Shown here one piece after another: positions 37,459 through 47,060 of a stretch of DNA of 64,000 nucleotides. Every line of letters begins with the position of its first letter. Within the stretch, counting starts at the first letter, position 1. The stretch is from Theocolax elegans (lineage: Eukaryota; Arthropoda; Insecta; Hymenoptera; Cerocephalidae): positions 34,655,058-34,719,057 of the forward strand of contig CM047426.1 in the NCBI GenBank assembly GCA_026168455.1, given 5' to 3'. A model generated the notes under the pieces. That model worked only from the letters and a program-made list of their open reading frames with translations. It was not told the origin of the DNA and searched no databases. Position numbers and translations under genes: made by a program.

Positions 37459-38996
37459 AAAAAAAACCACTGCCAATTCATTGGTACATATAGTTCCCTC
37501 AAAATTAACGTATCGCTCCTATATGTAATATATTATTCTAAAATATAAAGTTAATTAATTCTATACAAAAATTATTTATGTTTCACACTAATTTAATTCG
37601 AATGATTACAAATAAAAAAGGTAATATTCAATAATTCAATAGTGAACTGCGTTGAATTATCACGAATTGAATAATTTCTCTATTTCGATTAAACTAACTA
37701 GGACGCTTGGTCAGGTCGTGTACAAGAATGAAACGCTTTTTCGAACCTTTCCTGCCCATTTCATGGTTTTCATTCCAATTACAAACCTTTTCTGAACATC
37801 AAAAAAAGCTTTTGGAATTTAGTAGACTAAGAAAAATGGGCCATTTTAGCTAGGAATAATAGCTATGAACAAGCTCCTAAAAATGATTTGGCTCAATTTG
37901 AGAGAAAAATGATAAACGTTAAAATATCTTTAAAAGTACTATTTATATAGCGTAAATAAGCGTCTGTATCTATTACAAATGGTAAAACCGATCAAATTTC
38001 ACAACACGCTTCAAGTTTTCTTTACAGGATTACCTAAAAAAGTTGTTTCATATTTGATGAAGGTTATGTCGATCTAAGAAATGGTCAAGAAAGGTGTGAA
38101 AAAGCGTTTCATTTTGAGATAGAACCTGACCAGTTTCACTGGCCATTTCTTAATTTAAGCCCATTTTTCATATTTAAAATTCTACTAGGGTAGATTCACT
38201 AATTTTACCTAAAATATAAAGTTAATTAATTCTATACAAAAATTATTTATGTTTCACACTAATTTAATTCGAATGATTACAAATAAAAAAGGTAATATTC
38301 AATAATTCAATAGTGAACTGCGTTGAATTATCACGAATTGAATAATTTCTCTATTTCGATTAGCGAGAAGTCACTATTTTTTATTGATTTATTCGCAGAT
38401 AATTACCCTGGTGGAATCAACAAAAATTTTGTAGCCATTTACTGAGTAGCGTTCTCATGTCAATCTATAAACTAACTAGGACGCTTGGTCAGGTCGTGTA
38501 CAAGAATGAAACGCTTTTTCGAACCTTTCCTGCCCATTTCATGGTTTTCATTCCAATTACAAACCTTTTCTGAACATCAAAAAAAGCTTTTGGAATTTAG
38601 TAGACTAAGAAAAATGGGCCATTTTAGCTAGGAATAATAGCTATGAACAAGCTCCTAAAAATGATTTGGCTCAATTTGAGAGAAAAATGATTCACTAATT
38701 TCACCTAAAAGAGAATGGTAGAGTAAGTATCAAAATAAGTTGTTACCATCTGTCTTGGGACAGATTAATGCATTCTCCAAGTGTTCTTCACCAAAAACTA
38801 CGAAATTTAGGTATTGCAAATACTTCAAAACATGTCTTTCAAGTTTTTATAAAGCTACGAATGTTACTATTTCAAAGCACGCATCACAAGAAAATATGAA
38901 AGCTTTTTACGCCCAAAGATGTTGTACATAGACAACTCAATTATTTCAGTTATAATTCGTTTACCAATAACTAATCTAAATATTATAGCACACATT
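37459..38996 (+). repeat. Dispersed repeat R1, copy b, interrupted
   Basis: R1 similarity is seen at 37459-37555 and resumes at about 38712-38996. The intervening 1.15 kb is absent from copy a and holds the foldback/duplication structure at 37538-38710, so that structure was inserted into R1. The 63-aa frame at 38740-38931 is part of R1; a similar open stretch exists in copy a, but the differences do not show coding constraint. Confidence 0.6.
37538..38710. mobile_element. Foldback element with an exactly duplicated left part
   Basis: Inverted repeats at about 37709-37755 and 38083-38137 share GGTCAGGT and AATGAAACGCTTTTTC, so the core is a foldback element. The left part then recurs in direct orientation: 37538-37691 equals 38209-38362, and 37691-37913 equals 38469-38691, with no difference seen over 377 bp. 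The second copy has 107 extra bases (38363-38469 region) that are absent from the first. The second copy is flanked by a 22-bp direct repeat GATTCACTAATTTYACCTAA.. (38193-38214 and 38689-38710). No clean target duplication of the core is visible. Confidence 0.75.
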
Positions 38997-39059
38997 TACT
39001 TTTATTTTTTGTCACCATAATTTTTTCAGCTTATTTCACCAATTCGTTTGAAAGATATA

Positions 39060-39240
39060 ACAACCTGCTTTAAAATTAACTAAATTCTTTATAGTTTAAA
39101 TTTTACATAGAGCGCTTTTTATTATAACACGCAAAATATCCGCTTTTGAACTTTTACCTTGTAGCAACCTCGGGTCTTGAACCCGAACTCTTTCGGATCC
39201 AAAGATGCTCACATCAACCACTGCGCTATGCGCGTACTTT
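39060..39240 (-). mobile_element. tRNA-derived SINE or tRNA pseudogene
   Basis: Read on the minus strand there is an A box-like TAGCGCAGTGGTT, an anticodon-like arm (TCTTT/AAAGA stem) and a B box GGTTCAAGACC inside a perfect T stem (TCGGG/CCCGA). The ends do not form an acceptor stem and the D arm pairs poorly, so it is not a working tRNA. The downstream (lower-coordinate) body boundary is uncertain. The plus-strand frame with SGLEPELFRIQRCSHQPLRYAR-like residues (39146-39403) is a translation of it. Confidence 0.6.
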
Positions 39241-39886
39241 GCTTAACGCTGGTACTTTGCTTCTCTTATCGTATGCCTATATCAATTACGCGGCCTCTGG
39301 TGGTGTCGGTAACGTTGGCATTTGCTCATTATGTGATTTTATTGAAATTAAAACGATTACAGATGGTCTCCAAGCAGGGGTTATGATGAGACCTATAGAG
39401 TGAAGCTGACACAATCCTATGACATGACATGAATAGGTAGAAAATGAGGAAATTAGAGCGCTCATTTGCTTCCAGTCTAAAATAAAATAAAAATGACAAA
39501 ATAATTAGATCATTATTAATCTTATCTCCTTTTTTGGTCATATTTATTATTGTAAAATGTATTAATTTATTATAAATTTATAAGTTAAAATACAATAAAA
39601 ATAATCGTTAAGACAGGATACATCGTCTTATAGTCTCTCTTAATACATCTACATATGTTTTGATTAACAAATTAGCTAAAAATTACCTACTTTTATTAAT
39701 AAATAAACCATGAAGCATTGAAATATGTATTTATAAGAATAAAATTTATTACACTAATAGAAAATTATTTTTTTCTACAAACAAAATAATAATTATTATA
39801 CCAAACAAATTATCAAAATCCCTTACATTCAATAAGAACGTAAACTAAAAATACATGAAAATTGGCATATTGATAAAGTAATATGT
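39241..39886. other. AT-rich stretch, nothing recognised
   Basis: It may include unrecognised flank of the SINE. No supported gene. Confidence 0.35.
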
Positions 39887-40149
39887 TGTTATTATTTGTT
39901 CCTTCGCCTATGTGTAACGGTGTAGATTTCCATTCCTTTTTCTCCTCCCGTTTTTTCCCAACCGCCTCGCATTTACCCGGGGTTTGCTTGTGAGGAAAGG
40001 ACAATCTAGTAGTAGGAAAACATTCTCCGAGACGGCCGGTGTATTGAAAATTCTTTTTGGGTGTTTTGGTCACATTGCGTAGGTCTAATCCTCGAAACCG
40101 AATGTTCCACACCTCTTGCTCCCATTATTGAGTGTGGAAAAACATCTAA
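39887..40149. other. GC-richer stretch next to the 5S-like pair
   Basis: A 99-aa minus frame (39813-40112) lacks known domains. As it lies directly downstream of the minus-strand 5S-like sequence, it could be the body of a 5S-derived SINE; this is inference. Confidence 0.3.
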
Positions 40150-40270
40150 CCGATGATGAAATTTGCACGAGGATGGGTTACTCAAATTATGTACTAACCG
40201 CGGCGTTTGCTGCTTAATTAACTTTCGTGATCAGCCGAGGTGCACCCCTACCACTCTCCCACCGTTCGGC
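40150..40270 (-). pseudogene. Degenerate 5S rRNA-like sequence
   Basis: On the minus strand, GATCACGAAAG, then AATTAAGCAGC, then CGCGGTTAGTAC, then GAGTAACC follow in the order and spacing of insect 5S rRNA, including the internal A-box and C-box regions. A GCCGAACG-like start lies at 40270. The C-box region is substituted and a 4-bp insertion (GTTA) interrupts the A-box side, so it is a pseudogene or the head of a 5S-derived SINE. The 3' limit is approximate. Confidence 0.6.
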
Positions 40271-40297
40271 GATAATATAAGGTATTATCATTTTTTA

Positions 40298-40395
40298 ACC
40301 GACGTGGTGGTGAAACTGCACCTTGGACGATTACGAAATTAAGCAGCATTTGCTGTATAGTATTCGTACGTAACAGATACCAAAAGAAATAATTT
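40298..40395 (+). pseudogene. Degenerate 5S rRNA-like sequence, opposite orientation
   Basis: On the plus strand, an ACCGACG start is followed by GGACGATTACGAAATTAAGC, then AGCATTTG, TAGTATTCG and GTAAC, again in 5S order. It is more decayed than its partner in the C-box region. Together they form the inverted repeat seen at 40204-40355, with 5' ends facing each other about 28 bp apart. Confidence 0.55.
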
Positions 40396-40439
40396 TTAAC
40401 ATAACGGACTATTTTGTGGAGGTTGTCCTACAGGGTTTA

Positions 40440-40722
40440 TTCACAGCAATTGTTTCCCCGAACCCGGAAAGAGGAATAAAAACTACATGCCCATAATTTC
40501 AGCGATATTGACCGAGTAGTTTTAGGAAACGGCGGTATACATACAAATACGCAGACACGCACACACATGCACATTCACACGGATGACATTCGTGCAGACA
40601 TTTTCTAATATACGTATTTTGCACTCTAGACATCTCCAAACGTCCTTCTAACATGTTTTTAACAAATAGAAAATTTTACTATTTTAAAGCTACCACTACG
40701 AGGAACCAAAAGTTAAAGACAT
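40440..40722 (+). repeat. R1-like repeat tail, copy c
   Basis: A segment with TTTCAGCGATATTGACCGAG, a CA-rich part and an ACTCTAGACAT...AACATGTTTTTAACAAAT tail matches the end of R1 copy a (27390-27590). It may be the displaced end of copy b, separated by insertions between 38997 and 40540, or an independent insertion. Confidence 0.55.
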
Positions 40723-41420
40723 AAATGAGGACACAAATCAATAGATTTTTCCCACATATTTCTGATGCTGTGGTTATTTTTATTTCCATACGTATATTTA
40801 TGGTCGACAAATTAATTTAAAAACTTTGCATTGATTTTGTAGACGTAAACTTCAAAACTCTAAATTTTTAAGTTGGAGAAATCAGGGTTTCATTAATTAT
40901 TAACAAAAAACAAAATACCACGGATGATAGCGTGTGACGTGCGGTATACTCAGGTCACCCAGGAATCAACATGCTTTGTCACTATATTTGTTACTTGCTA
41001 AATAATAAATAAGAATTAAAATAATATTAAAAAATTAATAAGTTATTAAAAATATTATCTGAGTTTTTTTTATTTAATATATTTTTCTTTTGTTACAATT
41101 AACTATACATTGATCCTTTTGTAAAGGTTTTAGTAACTTTTTTTAATTGGATAAAATATATCTGAATTTATAGCATAGAGAAAACTGATACTATCAGGGA
41201 AACTAAATAAAAGTATTATATAAATCTTAGAGAATTTAATGAATCACATTTTTATTTTGTGATAAAATTTGATAATTAGTGAAGAATGTGAACAAATGTC
41301 TACACCTCACCAATCCTTTCAACGTAACAAAACGTTTAACTAATCTTTGATTAATCACGAAAGCATTGAAAGATTGGATTTCTGTCTTAGAAGAGAAATC
41401 TAAAATTGCAGGATAAATAA
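40723..41420. other. AT-rich stretch, nothing firm
   Basis: A small inverted repeat (CCAATCCTTTCAA near 41310 and TTGAAAGATTGG near 41367) is the only structure seen. Confidence 0.4.
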
Positions 41421-41887
41421 TAAAACTAAAAAAAATTTCCCATAGAAGGTTTATTTTTAAATAAAGAAACCAAAATTTACCAAAAGTGACTTAATATAAC
41501 TAATTATTATATTTTATTCAAATTATTTTGAAAAGTACTCGACAAATGACACATAGCTATTAATTATAAAGCAACTCAATTAAGTATTTAATTTGGGAGA
41601 ACGATATATACTCAATTTTTTCATTACACTACCATTTTGGATGATGTTAAACGACGAATTTAATAACTTTTTTCAAATACTAAATCTTTAGATATGTTTT
41701 CTTCAATTAAAATACGCAAGGCCGATAAAACTGTAGAAAAAAAACTTATTAAAAATGTAAAAAGAAAAAATGTAAAAAATAAACAAAAATAAAATAATTT
41801 TTATTAATTTATTAATTTTTATTGTAATATAATTTGTATGTATCATTTAGCAAACAGGATTCTGAATACCTAGTGATCGAATGCGTA
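41421..41887. repeat. Duplicated flank, copy A
   Basis: This 467-bp block recurs at 42669-43138 in the same orientation with very few differences: one A-to-G change near 41435, two substitutions and a 3-bp insertion near 42827. It lies outside the foldback element, whereas its copy lies inside. Confidence 0.85.
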
Positions 41888-42014
41888 ACCTAGGAAAAAA
41901 CGTGTACATATGTAGGAAATCATACTTTCAATTCCATTTTTCAAAACAAAAATAACCGCACCAATAGAAAGGTAAGAAAAAAATCTATCGCTTTGCGTCT
42001 TTAATTTATATATA

Positions 42015-43901
42015 TGGGCTATTTCACGTCAGTGGTACGATGAAAATTTTAAATCGCTCAAAAATTTGAGAATAGGCTGGAAATATCTTTCAAGAAGATA
42101 GAAAAAAAATTTTAGGTGTTAAAAATAATTTGCCTAAAAGTTATTCACCATGAAAAATGGAAATTTTTCAATTTTTAGAAAAATTTCTATTTTCAAAGCC
42201 ATTTATCTCAAAATCTATTAATTTTTTTTGAAAAAACATTACAGACCACTTTTGTTCAAAATAATTTTTAGAACTTATCTACCTGGGTTACAATTCTTAA
42301 TTATAAATCTCGAAGAGATAGAACGACCGTAAATATTGAATATCAAAAAAAGGCGACCACGCCACGATCGATTTTGATCTACACCGCTCAAAAGATCACA
42401 TTTTTTGAGAGCTTTCGAATGGCGGCGGTTAGATTATTGGCCAAGACCGCTGGTGTAAGTTATGCCTCATAAACCTCATAAAATCACTAATTTTCATGTA
42501 TTTTAGGGCATAACCTACAACAGCGGTCTTGGCCAATAATCTAACTACCGCCATTCGAAAGCTCTCAAAAATGTGATCTTTTGAGCGGTGTTAGATCAAA
42601 ATCGATCGTGGCGTGGTCGCCTTTTTTTAATATTCAATATTTACGGTCGTTCTATTTCTTCGACATTTTAAAACTAAAAAAAGTTTCCCATAGAAGGTTT
42701 ATTTTTAAATAAAGAAACCAAAATTTACCAAAAGTGACTTAATATAACTAATTATTATATTTTATTCAAATTATTTTGAAAAGTACTCGACAAATGACAC
42801 ATATCTATTAATTATAAAGAAACTCGTCAATTAAGTATTTAATTTGGGAGAACGATATATACTCAATTTTTTCATTACACTACCATTTTGGATGATGTTA
42901 AACGACGAATTTAATAACTTTTTTCAAATACTAAATCTTTAGATATGTTTTCTTCAATTAAAATACGCAAGGCCGATAAAACTGTAGAAAAAAAACTTAT
43001 TAAAAATGTAAAAAGAAAAAATGTAAAAAATAAACAAAAATAAAATAATTTTTATTAATTTATTAATTTTTATTGTAATATAATTTGTATGTATCATTTA
43101 GCAAACAGGATTCTGAATACCTAGTGATCGAATGCGTAGTGTTAAAATAATTTGCCTAAAAGTTATTCCACCATGAAAAATGGAAATTTTTCAATTTTTT
43201 AGAAAAATTTCTATTTTCAAAGCCATTTATCTCAAAATCTATTAATTTTTTTGAAAAAACATTACAGACCACTTTTGTTCAAAATAATTTTTAGAACTTA
43301 TCTACCTGGGTTACAATTCTTAATTATAAAATCTCGAAGAGATAGAACGACCGTAAATATTGAATATCAAAAAAGGCGACCACGCCACGATCGATTTTGA
43401 TCTAACACCGCTCAAAGATCACATTTTTTGAGAGCTTTCGAATGGCGGCGGTTAGATTATTGGCCAAGACCGCTGGTGTAAGTTATGCCTCATAAACCTC
43501 ATAAAATCACTAATTTTCATGTATTTTAGGGCATAACCTACAACAGCGGTCTTGGCCAATAATCTAACTACCGCCATTCGAAAGCTCTCAAAAAATGTGA
43601 TCTTTTGAGCGGTGTTAGATCAAAATCGATCGTGGCGACCCAGGTAGATAAGTTCTAAAGATTATTTTGAACAAAAGTTGTTTGTAATGTTTTTTCAAAA
43701 AAATTAATAGATTTTGAGATAAATGGCTTTGAAAATAGAAATTTTTCTAAAAAATTGATTTTCATGGTGGAATAACTCTTAGGCAAATTATTTTTAACAC
43801 CTAAAATTTTTTTTCTATCTTCTTAAAGATATTTCCAGCCTGTTCTCAAATTTTGGAGCGATTTAAAATTTTCATCGTACCACTTGACGTGAAATAGCCC
43901 A
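42015..43901. mobile_element. Foldback element, 1.9 kb, containing a copy of its own flank
   Basis: The ends are inverted copies starting TGGGCTATTTCACGTCA, with similarity continuing for at least 120 bp. Both ends abut TATATA (42009-42014 and 43902-43907), so the target duplication is TA or longer. Inside are two hairpin units. The first (42015-42668) has a full left arm and a truncated right arm; the second (43139-43901) lacks the outer part of its left arm, and its right arm has an internal deletion at about 43637. Between them sits the copied flank A'. The hairpin core (for example CCGCTGTTG/CCAAGACCGC words) occurs in both units. It is non-coding. Confidence 0.8.
42669..43138. repeat. 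Duplicated flank, copy A' inside the foldback element
   Basis: This is the second copy of 41421-41887. It joins the first hairpin unit at CTTCGACATTTTAAAAC and the second unit at GCGTAGTGTTAAAATAAT. The period of the direct duplication is about 1.25 kb. Confidence 0.85.
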
Positions 43902-43907
43902 TATATA

Positions 43908-46560
43908 ATATAAGGGTTAATATATATGCGAGTTGAACAGAGTATTTTTTAAAAACACATCGCGCACATTTACTGGTTACTTTTTCTTGGAGGCTCCCAA
44001 AAATATAGATATGTATGTTTTCAGTTTAAATTTGAAAAAATTATTTTATTATCCTATTTAGATTCAATTTACATATTTGCTTACGTTTTTTTACTATAAA
44101 GAAGGAAGAATTATATCATTTGCTTTTATTCAAACATTTTGCACATGCAAAGAAAGTATTTCTTATTTATCAGCTTCGTACATGAAATCTTAAAGAAGTT
44201 ACAATATTTGTAAAATGTACATTTCCACAAAAGTACTTGAAAAATGTCATTATAAAGCTGTTACACGAAATATCGCACTTGCATAAGATCAATTTTTATT
44301 TCTACTATTTTCGTCGTTTCTCGTGCATAACAATAGATTTTCTTGAAAATTGAAAATTATTATTTATTTGTTAAATAAATTAGTAATTGTTTTAAATAAT
44401 TTAGGTAGATATGTCAATTGTTCCTATATGTCATTCATATTTATGATTCTTATATTATTAAAAGAAATAATATTTTTTCACAGGAGTTTTTTTTCGTTTT
44501 AGATAGTACTACAATATTGAAAAATGTATTATTACAATATTAAAAAATAATATTACAATAATATTAAAAATATTTTTATCATAAATGAACAATTTGTAAA
44601 AATATTTCTTAAAACTACTTCTATTTCACCCATATATATATATATATAAAATACAATATTAAAAAAATATTGTCATACATCTATTTCATATTAGTTTACT
44701 ACTCTAAAAAGTCAGAAATATTAAAAAATAAAATAATAAAATATATCAAATGTTGATCCAAATTTTGATATAATATTGACAAGTAAATACATTAATTTTT
44801 AAAATGTTACAATTACTTTAAAGTTTGTACGCTGTCTCTACAATAGTACTATACAATCATACCGAAAGTAAAAGCATTAAAATTTTATTTACAAAATTAA
44901 AATTCTATAAAAGTTTTTAATGTTTATATACACAATTGTATTTAGTACTAAAATAGCATATTATTTTTTCAAATAAAAAAGGAAACTCGAACGCTCTAAT
45001 TGCTAAGAATTGTTTAAATTTGTTAAACCGTCGTGTATAACAATGACCTATGTTAGTTAATTCAGGTGCACTTAGTATTTCTTGTTTAATTTTATTTATT
45101 TTTTTAATACTATTATAATGCATATTGGTTGCACTTTAGAGACTTCTAATAATATTGGACACTGTTAGAGATTCAAAGAAAACATATTCTATACGTATCT
45201 TTGTCATCTTTTAATGTTGATAGATACTTTACTAATATTGATAAATTATCGCTCCGTAATTAAGTACATTTACGAATTGTTGGTCAATCTCGTACTATAA
45301 TTATTGAAAAGATCTAGGTGCATTTAGGTACGGTCGGAAATTGATATTTGCTTATTATACACCAGCATTGATTGTGTAATGTTTAACAGTGATAGTTATT
45401 TTAGCAATATGCTGCATTTGATTAATACTATAACCGCGCAGGTAATAATGTCAATATTTATACAATATTTTAATGTATTATATTACTAAAATTTGTAATT
45501 TTACCATAATGTAGCGTGAAGATTAGCTGTTATAAGATATTATGCAAAATTTATAAATAATCACGGAAATATTAATATTTAAGGTATAATACTACACGTT
45601 TACTTTTCAGTAAAATTATACACTTATCTAATGCTTAAAATAGTTTATAAGCGTTAATAAAATATTAAGTTTGATTATATTTATTGCAATGACATAAGAT
45701 CATGATAATTGTCAGTGACACGTGTAATTGTTTCACCAACGCGATTTCTGATATCCATTTACAGTCAAATAACGTTTAAATTATATATTGTTCTTAATTT
45801 AGGAAACTTTTTAATACGTGCAATCAAAATATTATAATTATACACAGAATTTCGTATAAACTAATTCAAAAATGTAAACTGAATAGAATGTTTTTCTAGA
45901 GTTCACGTAGCTTGTTTTGATGAGTGAAGATTTACTATTTTCATGAAATGTAACTTTAATAAACATTTATAAAAAATTTTAGTTTTTTGATTAAGTTACG
46001 AATATTAAATTCTAAAAACTTAGTAAACTGCATTTTATACGTTGCCTTACTTTTATGAAAATTTTATAAACCTTTCATCAACATGAAAATGTATAATTAT
46101 ATGATTGTCGAAACTTAAGAGGTTTTTCAAGCAAGATTAATTTTTTACTTTTATCATCTGCTATATAATACAATTTGTCATATTAAATACTTAATTAAGA
46201 GACGTATATAATGAAGGTACAGTGATCCTTAATTTATTTGTTTAATAGTGTAACAAGTTTATATCATTTTGTAACGACGATTAGTAAAGGTAACTCAATT
46301 AATTTACTTAGTTTTTGATTTACCGATGCTGTTAACGGATCCAAGCGTAATTAAACAATGTGTACATACCTGATAGAAATAAAATAATTAACTTGCTTCC
46401 TAATTACAAAAAAGTTTAATCAATTTAATACTGCAGAAGAGTATTTGATAACATTTGAAGGCTAAAAACATAAAAATGAAAACCCAGTGAAAAGGCACAT
46501 TCATTAAACATATAATATACGGCTTTGAATGTATATGTGTGTCTGTATATATATAGTAAA
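43908..46560. other. AT-rich stretch, nothing recognised
   Basis: Very AT-rich with a TA microsatellite near 44635. The 68-aa minus frame at 44917-45123 is not recognised. Confidence 0.45.
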
Positions 46561-47060
46561 CGATATATATCCAAAGAGGTCCTCTCGCTAGGAATAGACC
46601 CCAAGCCCGTCGACACATCCTCGGCATATTATTACCTTTGCTATTAAAACATCCCCTTTAGTTAGCACTTCACCTTGCGCAGAGCTACAAAGTGTCGACG
46701 ACAGGCTTGCGAGATAGAGAGAGAGAGAGAGAGCGAGAGGGAGATGGTGCGGGGAGGAGGGAGTGAGAGCAGTGTTGGAGAGGGGGGGGGGGAGAAGGTG
46801 GCAGGCAGGCTTGAAAGCTAACCTGTAGTGAGTGAGATAGATATAACCCGTTCTCACACGTCGCTGCTCGACAAAGCAGATACTATAACGTACGTAAGAG
46901 AGAAAGAGAGGGTATAAGTAGTATATACCGGTTAGAAGCTTACCCCGTGTATATTAATATAACTGGAGGCCGTATGTACGCTCGTATCGGACTTTTGGTT
47001 TTTTTATCACTCTCACTTGCGCAAAGATTTTCTAGGGCGTTCCGTTGCAAATACACACAT
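46561..47060. other. GC-richer island with GA tract and G-run
   Basis: It contains a GA microsatellite (46716-46733), an eleven-base G run (46782-46792) and GGTATAAGTAG at 46912. The overlapping minus frames at 46400-46857 are translations of the CT-rich complement or are unrecognised. A promoter or enhancer is possible. Confidence 0.4.

Noticed and set aside
38740..38931. R1-encoded protein conserved between copies
   Set aside because: A 34-codon gap-free open stretch is shared with 26892-26993, but about 10 of 34 residues differ for about 18 base changes, and few changes are silent. There is no sign of protein constraint.
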